A DNA stretch of 64,000 nt, from contig VRVR01000037.1 of assembly GCA_009859145.1 (NCBI GenBank), forward strand, positions 14,892 to 78,891. Direction: 5' to 3'. Under the pieces are notes generated by a model. The model ran no database searches and had not been told where the DNA came from. It saw only the letters and a program-made list of their open reading frames with translations. A program made the position numbers and the translations under genes. Shown here one piece after another: positions 1-9,972 of this stretch (positions are counted from its first letter, which is position 1; each line of letters opens with the position of its first letter). Origin of the DNA: Andalucia godoyi. Its lineage: Eukaryota > Discoba > Jakobea > Jakobida > Andaluciidae.

Positions 1-86
1 AATGCTATGCATGTTGCTGGGTTGCAACATTGATTATGGGTGATCAGTGATGATTATCCGTGGTCAGTGTACAATGTAGGCGTGCA
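1..86 (+). mobile_element. 3' end of a Fanzor-derived element (edge fragment)
   Basis: The first ~86 bases are closely similar to the reverse complement of about 57354-57437, the downstream end of the Fanzor relic at 57.4-58.0 kb. Similarity stops just after AATGTAGGCGTGC, where the two loci become unrelated, so position ~86 is the likely element boundary. This copy lies on the plus strand, opposite to the other four. The nuclease part and the conserved hairpin motif would lie just left of the window. Homology to the second copy is visible; membership of the Fanzor group is inferred from that copy. Confidence 0.6.
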
Positions 87-183
87 CGAGCCCCCGCGAC
101 CGGAAGAGCGGGAAGGGTCGAATGCTTATGAAACAGCAGTTTTCTACATCAGGAAAGAGAGGGGTGGGGGGAGGAGCGTGATT

Positions 184-2795
184 TTATTTTTCATCCATCA
201 CCAGAACGTCGCTCCAGGCTAGAGGTATACCATTGGACAGTAAGTTGTGGCAAATGCCAATGTACATCACGCAGGGCTTGTCTGCAACGGCACAATACTG
301 CATGTGCACGCTTTGGTACGCTTGCAGTTCCTCAATGCATGTTCCAAACTTCTTCGATTGGTAGTTTCGAATTGCTGATTCAAACAAGTCTTTCAGATGC
401 AATCGAACTTCGACGGGCGCATTGGGAATGTTGATGATGCTGTAGACTCCAGTCGGCAGAGCTTTTCCAACCACCTGTACCTTACCCAGGAACCGCAACA
501 CGACAGCGGGGTTTTCGCCGGTGGCAAGCACGCACATCTCTGAGAGCAGTGTTTGCACTTCAAAATGCTTGCATAAGGACTCCAGACGAGAGGCTAGGTT
601 GACTGTGTCTCCAATAACGGTGAAATTGAAGCGCGATTTCGAACCAAAATTACCGCACAGCGCTTGTCCTGAATGGAGACCGATGCGGCAGTCCAGTTCT
701 GGCAGTCCGCGTTCTCGCCACTCTGTCTGTAGATCTTGCAACCGTCGCATGCACTGCTGCGCAGATAGAATACCGCGACCTGGATGGTCTTCGACAGGCT
801 CTGGAGCGTTGAAAAAAGCCATAATACAGTCTCCAATGTACTTGTCAATGGTTCCTCCGTTCTCTTGGATAATATTCGAGAACTCCTCCAAGAATTCAGA
901 CATCACTTCGACAAGCTGGGCTGGCGGAAGAGCCTCCGAAAGCGAGGTGAAACCTTTCACATCCTATGAAAACGAAGTAAAAGGTGAGCGCTAGTTCACG
1001 TTCAGATCAAAATGGGGAATGAAGAAGAAAAAGAACGAAAACAGAGGAGTAAACGGAGAGAGAAAGAAAGAGAGAGAGGGAGAGAGGGAGAGAGAGGGAG
1101 AGAGAGAGCGGGGAGAGGAGAAAGACGGCATACACAAAACAGCACTGTGATATCAGCGGAATCCATGCCAAGACCGATGGAGCCCTGTGTCTTCAGAATT
1201 TGGCGCACAAGATTGGACGGCACATAGAGAGAGAATGCACGAATTCCGCGCTGCATAGAATCAAAGGAGGACTGCAGCTGGGATATTTCGTGAAACGTTG
1301 TTCTCCGTGCTCCCGATTCTTCGGGAAAGCGAAGCTGCGAAATTTCCAGCATCTGATGTCCAAGTTGGTCCAGTGGTTTGGCTACAAAATGCGTGAGGAT
1401 GACGGCGATAATGACAGCTGCCACGACGATACAGATGGTTACAATGAGCGTGTTTTGGTTAGCAGCATCGATTCGGCCCATGATCGCTTGTCGCGGGATC
1501 ATGACCGTTACGACCCAGCTGATCTCGTAGAACGAAAAGACTGTAGCTCCGACAAAATACTGTTCCGAAGAATCCAGTACAAACTGAGTATTGGACGGCA
1601 CGTTGGCCAGCGACCCATAGCGACTAATCAACTCATTCGCTCCGTCCTGAATTTGCCTCACGGTTGACTGGGAAGGCCTGATGCGAATGTAAGATGGAAC
1701 GCCCGCAGACGTACCGACGTAGTACACATCGCCTTGGTTTGCAGCAACCAGAAGACCGTCGGTGCGGTCCGAAATGAAAGAGTACGTGCCGCTGATGTCA
1801 CTGATGGACTGAAGAAAAACCTGCAGCTCATTGGTGGAGATGGACTTGCTTCCAAATCCAATCGACGAACCGCTGCTGTTTCGGATCATCCACGATGCCG
1901 GCTGGTACAGTCCAAACTCCAACACGTTTGGGACTCCAGTCTGCTCCAGCTGTCCCATGAAAACATCCAGCGTGGGCGGAGGATTGGCGGCTATAATATA
2001 GTCACGGACGCCACTGAACGACCGGGGATCCCAGGGGACCACCGTTATGTTTGGAAGTTCACGACCTTTGTTGGGCAAAGCGGGCACGTACGGAAACGCC
2101 GCCAGCTTTCCGCTCCATGCCGCCGGGTTTGCGATGGCCCAAGAAAATGTAGAAGCGGATGTGTTCGTTGCCCGCAACACGACCGCCCAGCCTGTCAGAT
2201 GAGAGTACAGCGACTGTGACCGCGGAACACTGTCTCGAATAATTTTCAATTGTGAAGGCCACAAAGAGTCAGTAAACTGTAACATGGAAGCCGAATTTGC
2301 GAGTGTATAGCCATGCTGAAACCAATACTCCCGATCGATTGTCGAAAGGTCACGCAGTTCCGTGAATTTTTTCTGCAGACGGTCCTGGACTCGCGACAGC
2401 ATCGAGGAACGGTACTTGTCGGTAATGTCTTCCACGGCGGCCATACCGTTGGACCACGAGAGATACCATGCGGACACTCCGGCGGCAACAATCATGATGA
2501 CCACCACTGTCATGAAGATAAGACGAATCGAGAACAGTCGTCGAGCCAACGCTCGCAGTTTGGACTGTCGCGCATGCTCGTCCTCCGTGTCGCTTCTTGC
2601 ATCCATAGTGATGAAAGCAGAGCTTTTGCGTCGCTTCATCATGTTCTGATCGCTGAGATATTTGTCAGAGGTCTTGAGTTCCTTTCCGTTGGACGGAGAC
2701 CGCAGACCCATTGCGGTAACCGAACCGCTGTCAGATCCGCACTCCACGTCGTTGTCCGACGACGGATGCACTGCAGACGGATGGCTGTGGGTCAT
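184..2795 (-). CDS. Receptor-type class III adenylyl cyclase (cache-like sensor, HAMP, cyclase)
   Basis: The gene is join(184..963, 1134..2795) on the minus strand and encodes 813 residues. A 170-nt intron (964-1133, GTATGC...TAG) splits the catalytic motif; splicing restores FCDVKGFTSLSE. The open frame extends upstream to a TTG, but the first ATG is at 2795. After a disordered cytoplasmic N-terminus come TM1 (about 90-113), a ~335-residue extracellular segment resembling a cache sensor, TM2 (about 450-472), a HAMP linker and a C-terminal cyclase domain. Metal-binding aspartates are D555 and D599. Base-specificity positions are K595 and T669, the K/T pair of CyaC-type adenylyl cyclases. The inferred role is cAMP synthesis in response to an external ligand. 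Confidence 0.88.
964..1133 (-). other. Intron of the HAMP adenylyl cyclase
   Basis: The intron runs GTATGC to TTCATAG on the minus strand and is phase 0. It contains a 60-nt GA-rich array (1055-1114 on the plus strand) that would read as a long pyrimidine tract in the transcript. Removal restores the invariant first metal-binding motif of the cyclase, which makes the splice sites convincing. Confidence 0.9.
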
Positions 2796-3742
2796 CTGTT
2801 TCGCGTTTGCAGTGAACTGACCACGACGCAAGAAAGAATCGGTGAATAATCGAACAATCGAACAATCGGATAAACAATAAACGAATAAACGAATAAACGA
2901 ATAAACGGATGGCCTTTATGTGATGTCAGTGCACAGAAGTGCTCGAAACTGTGGAAAGTCCGATTTTTAAATATTTTTTTGAGCTCCGTGCTGGCTTCAC
3001 TGTCCACAATCGCCTTGGCCCACGTTCCCCTCACACACATGTTTGTTGTTTTCCGACACTGCAGCGACCTCCAGAGAACGAAACTGCTTGCTTTGCGACG
3101 ACGGTATAGTGAAAAACACCAGAAAGATGTCTCCATTTGGGAAATTAAGATTAAAAAATACCATCCGACGCCACCGCTGCTCGCACGCGTGACAAAGCAC
3201 CAGTGGTGCTCTCACACCCGCTGGCCAGCAAACGCCAGCAAACAACCTGAAGATGGAGAGAAACGCCCGAACTCCGCATCTCGTATTAGCAGGAATGTCC
3301 CCGCGTTGTAGGATGAGGGAACCCCAGACTCACTTTCTCCCTGCTGTCCGGTGCCCAATCGCCGAAGGCCGCGTGCCTGAGTACCTTTTCGAAATTTCCG
3401 CCTTGGTCGTTTTTGTGCATGTATATTTAAATAATAATGTATTAAAAATAATGGGGATAAAATAATAATATTTCTGTCATTATTCGGCATCGGCATGGAA
3501 TCACTGCATGGTGAAATGCGATGGCCCGTGTTCCACCAGAACCAGCGCGCAGCGACTTCCTCCGCACGGCATGGACCAGGAGAGCAACGTCCGTAACACG
3601 AAAGACGCTTTCCAAAGGGCAAAACTAGCGGGGATACAGAAAGGAGAGATGGTTCGAACACTGCATCGAATTTAATATACAAAGGATGGAAGGGAAAAAA
3701 TATCACAACATCACCTCTTCTGGAAAAACGATGTGTCGAAAC
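2796..3742. other. Intergenic region, no gene recognised
   Basis: This is upstream of the cyclase and downstream of the FYVE gene. It contains a tandem octamer AATAAACG (about 2876-2907, four to five copies). It also has AT-rich stretches near 3415-3475. The short open frames here show no recognisable domain. Confidence 0.5.
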
Positions 3743-4767
3743 TTACAATCCTGAAACCTTGCAGTTTGCTGGGATGGTGTTGTTTCCCACAATTGATGCG
3801 CCCTCGGAGACATCGAGCTTGCAGCCACCCTTGAAAACAATAGTGTTACCATCCTTTCCTGGGAGGGGGAGGGGAACCTTGAGCAACAGCGGATGCAAGG
3901 CATTTTGCGACGAGACGCAGCCTCCGCGAATGACGAATTCGCACGAGCCAACACCAGAAATTCCAGTCTTTCCAGAGACGGTGCAGTTGATAAGCTCGAC
4001 CTTGACAGATCCTGAGCACTCAATCGCGATACCCTTCTTGGAGATCAAGTGGCAATTTTCCAGCGTCAAAACACCGGAGCCGCGCGCGCGGATGCACACA
4101 TCATCTGCAATGACTGTGCATCCCGTCATGGAAAGCTTGATGGAACCAGCCGTGCTGATGCCTTCCTTCGAAGCTACGTCGCACTCGGTGAGCGTTACGT
4201 TTCCACCTCCGTGCTTCGACACACCAACATTCTTTGCCTTGATGCTGCAGCGCATCAACACCAAGCTGGCCGCTCCAGAAACCGTCACACCGTCTTTCTG
4301 GGAGTCAACACAAATGTCGTGATACTCGGCAGTGCCGGTGGGCTTCTCAAAGGTGATGCCGTCTGCTCCTCCGGCAACTTCCGTGGGAGAAACACGGCCG
4401 CCACGGGCATAGGACAGATGGCACGTTGCGCAAACACGCTCTACCGTCGGCCAGTTGGGAAGCTTCGCATGAGAAAAGCAGCACGAGGTGCAAAACACTT
4501 TTCCGCAGTTACGGCAATGATGCTATTTATGTACACAAAAAGATGCAAAAAAAAAAAAAAAAGGAAAAGGAGGAGGAGGAGGAGGAATATTTCGGTTAGA
4601 CCAGTTCAGAAAAATTAATGGGGGGTATTGCAGGGTATGCATACCTTTCGGTTCATCATCGAGAAAGACTCGTTGCAACCGCAGCAGTTCTTGACATCCT
4701 TGTCTTGTTGCCAAAGAGGAGACTCCTTGGTGATGGGGGCATTCGCGAATTCAACAGCAGCAGTCAT
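3743..4767 (-). CDS. FYVE zinc finger plus parallel beta-helix protein
   Basis: The gene is join(3743..4522, 4645..4767) on the minus strand and encodes 300 residues. The intron (4523-4644, 122 nt, GTATGC...TAG) falls inside the FYVE finger. Joining the exons gives the full signature: W19xxD22, R40-K-HHCR and R70-VCATC, the PI3P-binding residues of FYVE domains. Residues ~80-295 are short repeats of the type GxxxLxLxxCxVxxxxGIxxxGSG, typical of right-handed parallel beta-helix (pectate-lyase-like) folds. The first ATG of exon 1 follows a pyrimidine-rich leader. The inferred role is an endosomal peripheral protein recruited by PI3P; the beta-helix partner is unknown. Confidence 0.82.
4523..4644 (-). 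other. Intron of the FYVE/beta-helix gene
   Basis: Donor GTATGC and acceptor AAATAG. Exon 1 ends at the NRK residues and exon 2 begins HHCRNCG, which together give the conserved RKHHCR motif. Confidence 0.92.
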
Positions 4768-5201
4768 TCCTCTTCTCTCTCTTTCTCTTTTTCTTTTCTT
4801 TCTTTTGGATACTCGAATACGATTGATCAGACGATAAAGATAACAGAGAAGAACAGAATATGGAATGAAGTGAAAAGAAAAGGAGGGAGGGGTAGGGAGA
4901 AAATGAGAGGATGGGGACCCGTAAATCGAGAGAAGCGGGGGAGGGGTGACCGACCGACGGCAGACGGAAAAAGAGCGAATTCCGTGACCAACGCTGACGA
5001 GGCTGACCCCGCTCGGGAAATGATTGGAAGTTGGGAACAAACAAAGTCCAAAAGCGGTTAACCTACGACCGGAAAAAGAAATGGTCCAGATTGCGCGTCG
5101 TGACGCAAGTCACTCCACCGCAAGGAACAAACAATGAGGCAAGAAGAGGATAATTTAAATATAAAAAAGAAACCAAGACACTCACATTTTCTCTTTCCTT
5201 T

Positions 5202-5202
<1 letters not shown>

Positions 5203-5236
<34 letters not shown>
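5203..5236. repeat. (CTTT)n microsatellite
   Basis: A tetranucleotide CTTT array just downstream of the GDPD gene stop, in the gap before the FYVE gene. Confidence 0.95.
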
Positions 5237-5238
<2 letters not shown>

Positions 5239-5267
5239 TTTTTTCATTTAATTTGCTTTTTTTCCTT

Positions 5268-6266
5268 TCAGCACGCGATTTTTTCAAATAAATAGTCAGA
5301 TGTCACGGATGCGCCCAACTGATAAAAGTAGTCGCGCTGCGGCTTACTATTGCAAGTCCAGACATTGACTCCGATCGACCGTTTGTGCCATTCCGAGACA
5401 ATCTGACTCGACACAAGGTTCTGGTCAAGGCCGACGAGTCCGATTCCAAGGAATGATGGCAGCCACGACCACAAGGAAAACTCAAGAAGCGCGTCCACGA
5501 TGGGAGCAGCTATTCTGAGCAGCGGAGTTGATGCCTCGGGGACCTCTGCGAGTGCATCTTGGAAAAACCTTCTCTTGATCAGGAGCATGGACACGATCTT
5601 CGGATCAATTCTGCGAACATGCCAAATTGACTGCGGGAAAAAGGATGCGACATAAGCGCGCTTATACAAGAAGGGATACTTCTGGTACAACTTCACAATT
5701 TCCTGGGCCATTCGACGCGGGTTCTTCACTTCTTTGATTTCAATCATGAAGCGCAGCTTCTCTTGCGAGCCCACAACCTTGACTGCATCTTCGAGCAGCG
5801 GAGGGCATTCTTTTGTCTGTGAAAGCACAAGAGGGCACTTCTGGACCTCGGAAGCAGTGAGATCGCGCAAATTTCCGTGTTTTCCACACAGTCTATCCAA
5901 GCTGTAGTCGTGGAAAATGACCGGAACGTTATCCTTTGTGAGATGAGTGTCAATTTCCACTCCATCGACGTTGTTTTCAATAGCAAGCTTGATGGAAGAG
6001 AGGCAATTTTCAGGCAGCGGTGCATGTTTCGACAAATGTTCGTAGCCGGCTTTCGGGAGCTTTTCCAAACGGCATCCACGATGACCAATGACAATCTTCT
6101 CGAATTGGTCATGCGAAGGAGAGGCTGGAAGTCTAAACATGAAATAAAAGATGGCAAAGGCCGGTATCAAGTACAGGCAGACCATTGCAAAGATATTCAC
6201 CGTCGACAAGATCAACTCCGAAGACGACAACATCAAGCCGGAAAACGCAACAAGGACAGACAGCAT
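5268..6266 (-). CDS. Membrane-anchored glycerophosphodiester phosphodiesterase (GDPD)
   Basis: This 332-residue protein hydrolyses glycerophosphodiesters (GPC/GPE-type) to glycerol-3-phosphate and an alcohol, or possibly lysophospholipids as in GDE1-like enzymes. The upstream in-frame extension begins with TTG and is unlikely, so the start is the ATG at 6266. An N-terminal membrane anchor covers about 5-43. The GDPD core follows: H62-R-G, P85-E-N, E104-x-D106 and H119-D120, the conserved catalytic and metal-binding residues. The C-terminal WxxNxxxxxxxxxxLGxxxxTSDYL pattern is also typical. The domain is complete at normal length. It is divergently arranged with the TPR gene at 6896. Confidence 0.88.
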   Translation of the reverse strand: MLSVLVAFSGLMLSSSELILSTVNIFAMVCLYLIPAFAIFYFMFRLPASPSHDQFEKIVIGHRGCRLEKLPKAGYEHLSKHAPLPENCLSSIKLAIENNVDGVEIDTHLTKDNVPVIFHDYSLDRLCGKHGNLRDLTASEVQKCPLVLSQTKECPPLLEDAVKVVGSQEKLRFMIEIKEVKNPRRMAQEIVKLYQKYPFLYKRAYVASFFPQSIWHVRRIDPKIVSMLLIKRRFFQDALAEVPEASTPLLRIAAPIVDALLEFSLWSWLPSFLGIGLVGLDQNLVSSQIVSEWHKRSIGVNVWTCNSKPQRDYFYQLGASVTSDYLFEKIAC

Positions 6267-6895
6267 TCCTGGATTCTCTACAGATGAACGGAAGGGGGGA
6301 GGAGGGGAGGAAAATAGAAGAAGAGAGAAAGAGAAAAAAAAAAGAGACAACAAGGATCGCGGAGGAAGAGCAAAATATGCAGAATGCACAAAGCTAGTTA
6401 GCTGGGACTGTCCAAGATGGACGCACGAGATCTCTGGTTTGCAAAAGTGTAGCTGTGGGAATGAAGACGGAGCAAGGAGGGAAATCAAGCTTGCAAAGAA
6501 GAGGAAGAGGAAAGAAAAGAAAGAAAGAACCTTAATTTATTTTTTTTTTAAAGTGCCAAATCAATGCTTCTCGTATCGTATCGTCGTTGCTCAGCAAACG
6601 TGCAAAACCAAAACAAAAAAAACTCCATGTGCCAAGCAAAATTTGATTTGGAAACTGACGTCCAGTTGACATGTGTCGACATGCGATGGATCTTTTTTTT
6701 AAATGAGTACAGAAGTACGACAGGGGACGCACAGATGTAATGCACGTGAACGGGGAGTGTGAGATTCACGGGAACGCTGTTTGGCGTGGGATCGAAATGG
6801 GGCCGGTGGAGAAAAGCGGTTTGCAATTCCTCTAGCGGAGAACATCTGCTCGCCTTTGCTCAGGGTCTCATCGCTTCCCCTGCTTACTACCAGCA
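6267..6895. other. Divergent intergenic region, GDPD/TPR
   Basis: The 5' flanks of two divergent genes. It contains a purine-rich tract at about 6288-6372 that is probably the GDPD leader, and AT-rich low complexity near 6535-6630. I see no recognisable RNA or coding feature. Confidence 0.4.
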
Positions 6896-8071
6896 ATGCA
6901 GCCGTCTGCGCATCCGTTGCATCAGAGTCTGCTCCTTCGTTACTTCAACGCAGCTGAGCGCGCTGTTGCAACAAGCGTCCCAATCACGGCAGGAGAAGAC
7001 GAGGGGCTTTACATCCCCCAGACAAGCAAGAGTGGCCATGCTCCAAAAGAATCGGGATATTTGTTTTTCAAACTTTTGCACCCGGTATCCGCCACCGCAG
7101 CACAAGGCAGCGGAACTGCAGAGACTGGAGATGATTTTGGCGCGGAGATGCGGCTGCCTGCCCATCTGTGCAAGTTGGAGGATGCCGTTGCGGAAGCAAA
7201 GAGACTGTGGTTGGAGGGTGAGGACAGAGAGTCGGCGAGGATTCTCGAAAACATCCGCTCCAAGAAGAACATCCACAAAGCGTACCGCAGTTTGTTGAAC
7301 ACCAACCTGCTGGCACTTTCCCCTGCAACCCCTCGCCCAGACTCTGCTTCCCGGACCGCAAGGACGATCGACCCACCTACGGAGTTCGCCCAGTTGTTTG
7401 AGGACGTAGATGCCGCGAACCAGGTTGTCCGGCAGAAGACAGGCACCGGAGAGGCATCTAGGCTCTGGGAGGAATCCGCGTCACGCAGCTTTGCGAGCAA
7501 ACCGTACTTTTTGCAGTTTTGCATCTTCAGAAGGATCGCATCGCCATCCTCGGCCCAGCTGATGGATGCTGAAGCAGCGGCAATGGAGATTCTGCGGAAC
7601 GCTCCGTTGTCGGGAGACGTTTGGTTCACTCTTGGGGTCCGGTACCTCGAACATGCAAAATACGAAGAAGCCAACAAGCTGATTCATTCGGCCATCTACT
7701 CAGATCCTCTGGAAATGGCATTTTGGCTGGCTTTGGTGAATTGCTACATTTTATCTGGCGATCCGACCAAGGCGCTGGTTGTTGGCCGAAAAGCGCTGCA
7801 CGTCAACAGGCATCCGCTGCTGCTCAACGCCATGGCAGTTGCTCATGTGACTCTGGGAAATCTGTCGGAAGCTGATCAGCTCTTTTCCGAGTCGCTTTCG
7901 CAGCAAGACTTCCCGGAAGTGCAGTCAAATTCCGCCCTGCCCCATCTGTATCGGAGAGACTGCAGTGTTGCAATACGCATTCTCGAACAAGCGGTCGCCT
8001 CATTTCCGAACTCTGCGTTGCTTCAATCAAACATGCGGAAACTGCGATCGCGAGGGCTGACGGGACACTAA
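6896..8071 (+). CDS. TPR-repeat protein of unknown specific function
   Basis: The protein has 391 residues. The C-terminal half (about 215-385) has helical pairs with TPR-like spacing, for example WFTLGVRYLEHAKYEEANKL and AMAVAHVTLGNLSEADQLF. The N-terminal part is less regular. The extreme N-terminus is rich in Arg, Ser, Leu and Ala and short of acidic residues for ~28 positions, so a mitochondrial presequence is possible but unproven. I do not recognise an ortholog. It could be a scaffold or assembly factor. It is divergent with GDPD and followed by a long GA array. Confidence 0.7.
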   Translation: MQPSAHPLHQSLLLRYFNAAERAVATSVPITAGEDEGLYIPQTSKSGHAPKESGYLFFKLLHPVSATAAQGSGTAETGDDFGAEMRLPAHLCKLEDAVAEAKRLWLEGEDRESARILENIRSKKNIHKAYRSLLNTNLLALSPATPRPDSASRTARTIDPPTEFAQLFEDVDAANQVVRQKTGTGEASRLWEESASRSFASKPYFLQFCIFRRIASPSSAQLMDAEAAAMEILRNAPLSGDVWFTLGVRYLEHAKYEEANKLIHSAIYSDPLEMAFWLALVNCYILSGDPTKALVVGRKALHVNRHPLLLNAMAVAHVTLGNLSEADQLFSESLSQQDFPEVQSNSALPHLYRRDCSVAIRILEQAVASFPNSALLQSNMRKLRSRGLTGH

Positions 8072-8101
8072 AGAACCCCGGATGCCGAAGAGACAGGAGG
8101 T

Positions 8102-8103
<2 letters not shown>

Positions 8104-8159
<56 letters not shown>
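8104..8159. repeat. (GA)28 microsatellite
   Basis: An essentially uninterrupted GA dinucleotide run in the short gap between the convergent TPR and FPPS genes. Confidence 0.97.
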
Positions 8160-8162
<3 letters not shown>

Positions 8163-8304
8163 GATTTCTGAATACTCACATGCACAAACTTTTTATGCAC
8201 CATGCCATGCCCCGTAGAACAAATGGCACGGCAGTTTTAATTGGGAGGAAGACGGGGGAAAGGGGATTGGAAAAGGTACGGAGTGGGAAACCAAACCGAT
8301 TTGT

Positions 8305-9354
8305 CTACTTCTGACGCTTGTAAATCTTGTGCAAAAGGAAGAAGAAAATATCATGGGGCAGATCATGGACAGCCTTGATGTCGGCACACAACACACCATA
8401 AACGTCTTCTTCGTATTTTTTGTAAATGGTCTCAAGATCCAACTCACGGTACAGCGCCTTAACTATGTCGATGCACTTGTCGTCATGCTTTCCATAATTC
8501 TCAAATAATATCTGCTTTTGCGCATCCGTTGCCATGCCAAGGGCGGTAACAACCAACCAGGAGCACTTTGCATCCTGGATGTCCGTTCCGATCTTGCCGA
8601 GGACTTCGGGATCCGCATACGCATCCAAGTAGTCATCTTGGATTTGGAAATATTCTCCCATCAAGCACAGTATCCTCTCTGTGGTGGCCAGGTTCTCGGC
8701 ATTTGCCTTTCCCACTTGGAGCATGGCAACCTGGACAGGCAACACAAATGAGTAGTATGCCGTCTTGTACTTGACAATTCTGCGATAGCGGTCCAAGGTA
8801 TACCGTGACCAGTCAATGGACGTTGCACCGGGGGGCGTCGTCGTAAGATCAAAATGCTGGCCAAGCTCGGTCATGTACGCAACCTGGTGAAAGATTTCCA
8901 CAATATCAATGTAATGTGCGTGGTCGCGAAGATGTTTCTTTAGCAGAAAGTAAATGTGAGACTCAAGAATGATGGAGTCGTTCACTGCCGCCACGCCAAC
9001 GCCTGGCATGCGGTACCAGCACGGAAGGCCTCGCCGAGTGATCGAGGCATCCATATAATCATCTGCCACCAGGAAAAACGCCTGAAGCAATTCGATGCAC
9101 CAACCAAGAACACATGATTGGTGGATCTCCTTGGCGGTCAGATCGCGACCGACCAAGGAGCGAGCTGCCGAGACAACCGCGAGACCGCGATTCATCTTTC
9201 CTCCCACACACGAATGCTCAAGTAAACACCGGAAATACTCTACAGTTTCTGCAGGAACATGATCATAATGGTCCAGATCCGCAAGAATCTCCTTTGCAAA
9301 TTCGTTCCAGGAAGCCTCAAAGACTTGCTTATCCTGCACAGCTTGGCCTGACAT
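8305..9354 (-). CDS. FDPS: Farnesyl diphosphate synthase
   Basis: This 349-residue, full-length enzyme condenses DMAPP/GPP with IPP to give farnesyl diphosphate for sterols, dolichol and prenylation. The first aspartate-rich motif is D98-DYM-D102, preceded at positions -4 and -5 by two phenylalanines (F93, F94), the product-length signature of FPPS rather than GGPPS. The second motif is D240-DYL-D244, followed by GKxxTDI. The C-terminus ends in KRQK, matching the basic tail of the family. The start at 9354 gives typical family length. The frame stays open upstream to ATGs at 9540 and 9558, which would add a hydrophobic 62-68 residue extension of uncertain reality. Confidence 0.94.
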   Translation of the reverse strand: MSGQAVQDKQVFEASWNEFAKEILADLDHYDHVPAETVEYFRCLLEHSCVGGKMNRGLAVVSAARSLVGRDLTAKEIHQSCVLGWCIELLQAFFLVADDYMDASITRRGLPCWYRMPGVGVAAVNDSIILESHIYFLLKKHLRDHAHYIDIVEIFHQVAYMTELGQHFDLTTTPPGATSIDWSRYTLDRYRRIVKYKTAYYSFVLPVQVAMLQVGKANAENLATTERILCLMGEYFQIQDDYLDAYADPEVLGKIGTDIQDAKCSWLVVTALGMATDAQKQILFENYGKHDDKCIDIVKALYRELDLETIYKKYEEDVYGVLCADIKAVHDLPHDIFFFLLHKIYKRQK

Positions 9355-9739
9355 CTTTTGGAAGAAGAAGAGAGAAAGGGGGTGGAGGGGAAACAGCCGA
9401 ATCGCAGCCGGAAATGTGCGAAAACCCGTCAACGCTCTGCACTCGGCATTTCTTCTTGTGCACCACAAGACAAGACCGAAAAACACTTCAAAAAGATCCA
9501 AGAAAAGGACGTACGGACGGACTCTGACACCGACTGACATGTCATTTGGACAGGACATGCAGTCTCAAAAACAAACGTTTGCTGTAATCGGGGGAGGATT
9601 GGAAAAACTGCCACCTTCTCTGTCTTTCATTTTTTCGGTTTCCTTTTTGTCCGGACTCCGGGAACCACGACGTCTTATTCCTGGTTGTGCTTGTTTTGTT
9701 TGGGGTGTTTGTGTGTCTGTGTGATTGTCTGTTTGTTTT

Positions 9740-9856
<117 letters not shown>

Positions 9857-9972
9857 CCTTCGTCTCCTGCATCCACATCCTGGCATTATAGTCATAATCA
9901 TAATTGTTGTTGCTGCTATTGCTTTCTCTGGCGGTGTCATTCGTTTGTTTGCTGTTGTCTGCATAAGCAAAG

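Noticed and set aside
1012-1227. Plus-strand Glu/Arg-rich frame
   Set aside because: It is the GA-rich content of the adenylyl cyclase intron read on the wrong strand.
3212-3706. 164-residue minus-strand frame between the first two genes
   Set aside because: It opens with a non-ATG codon, crosses AT-rich low-complexity sequence and shows no domain.
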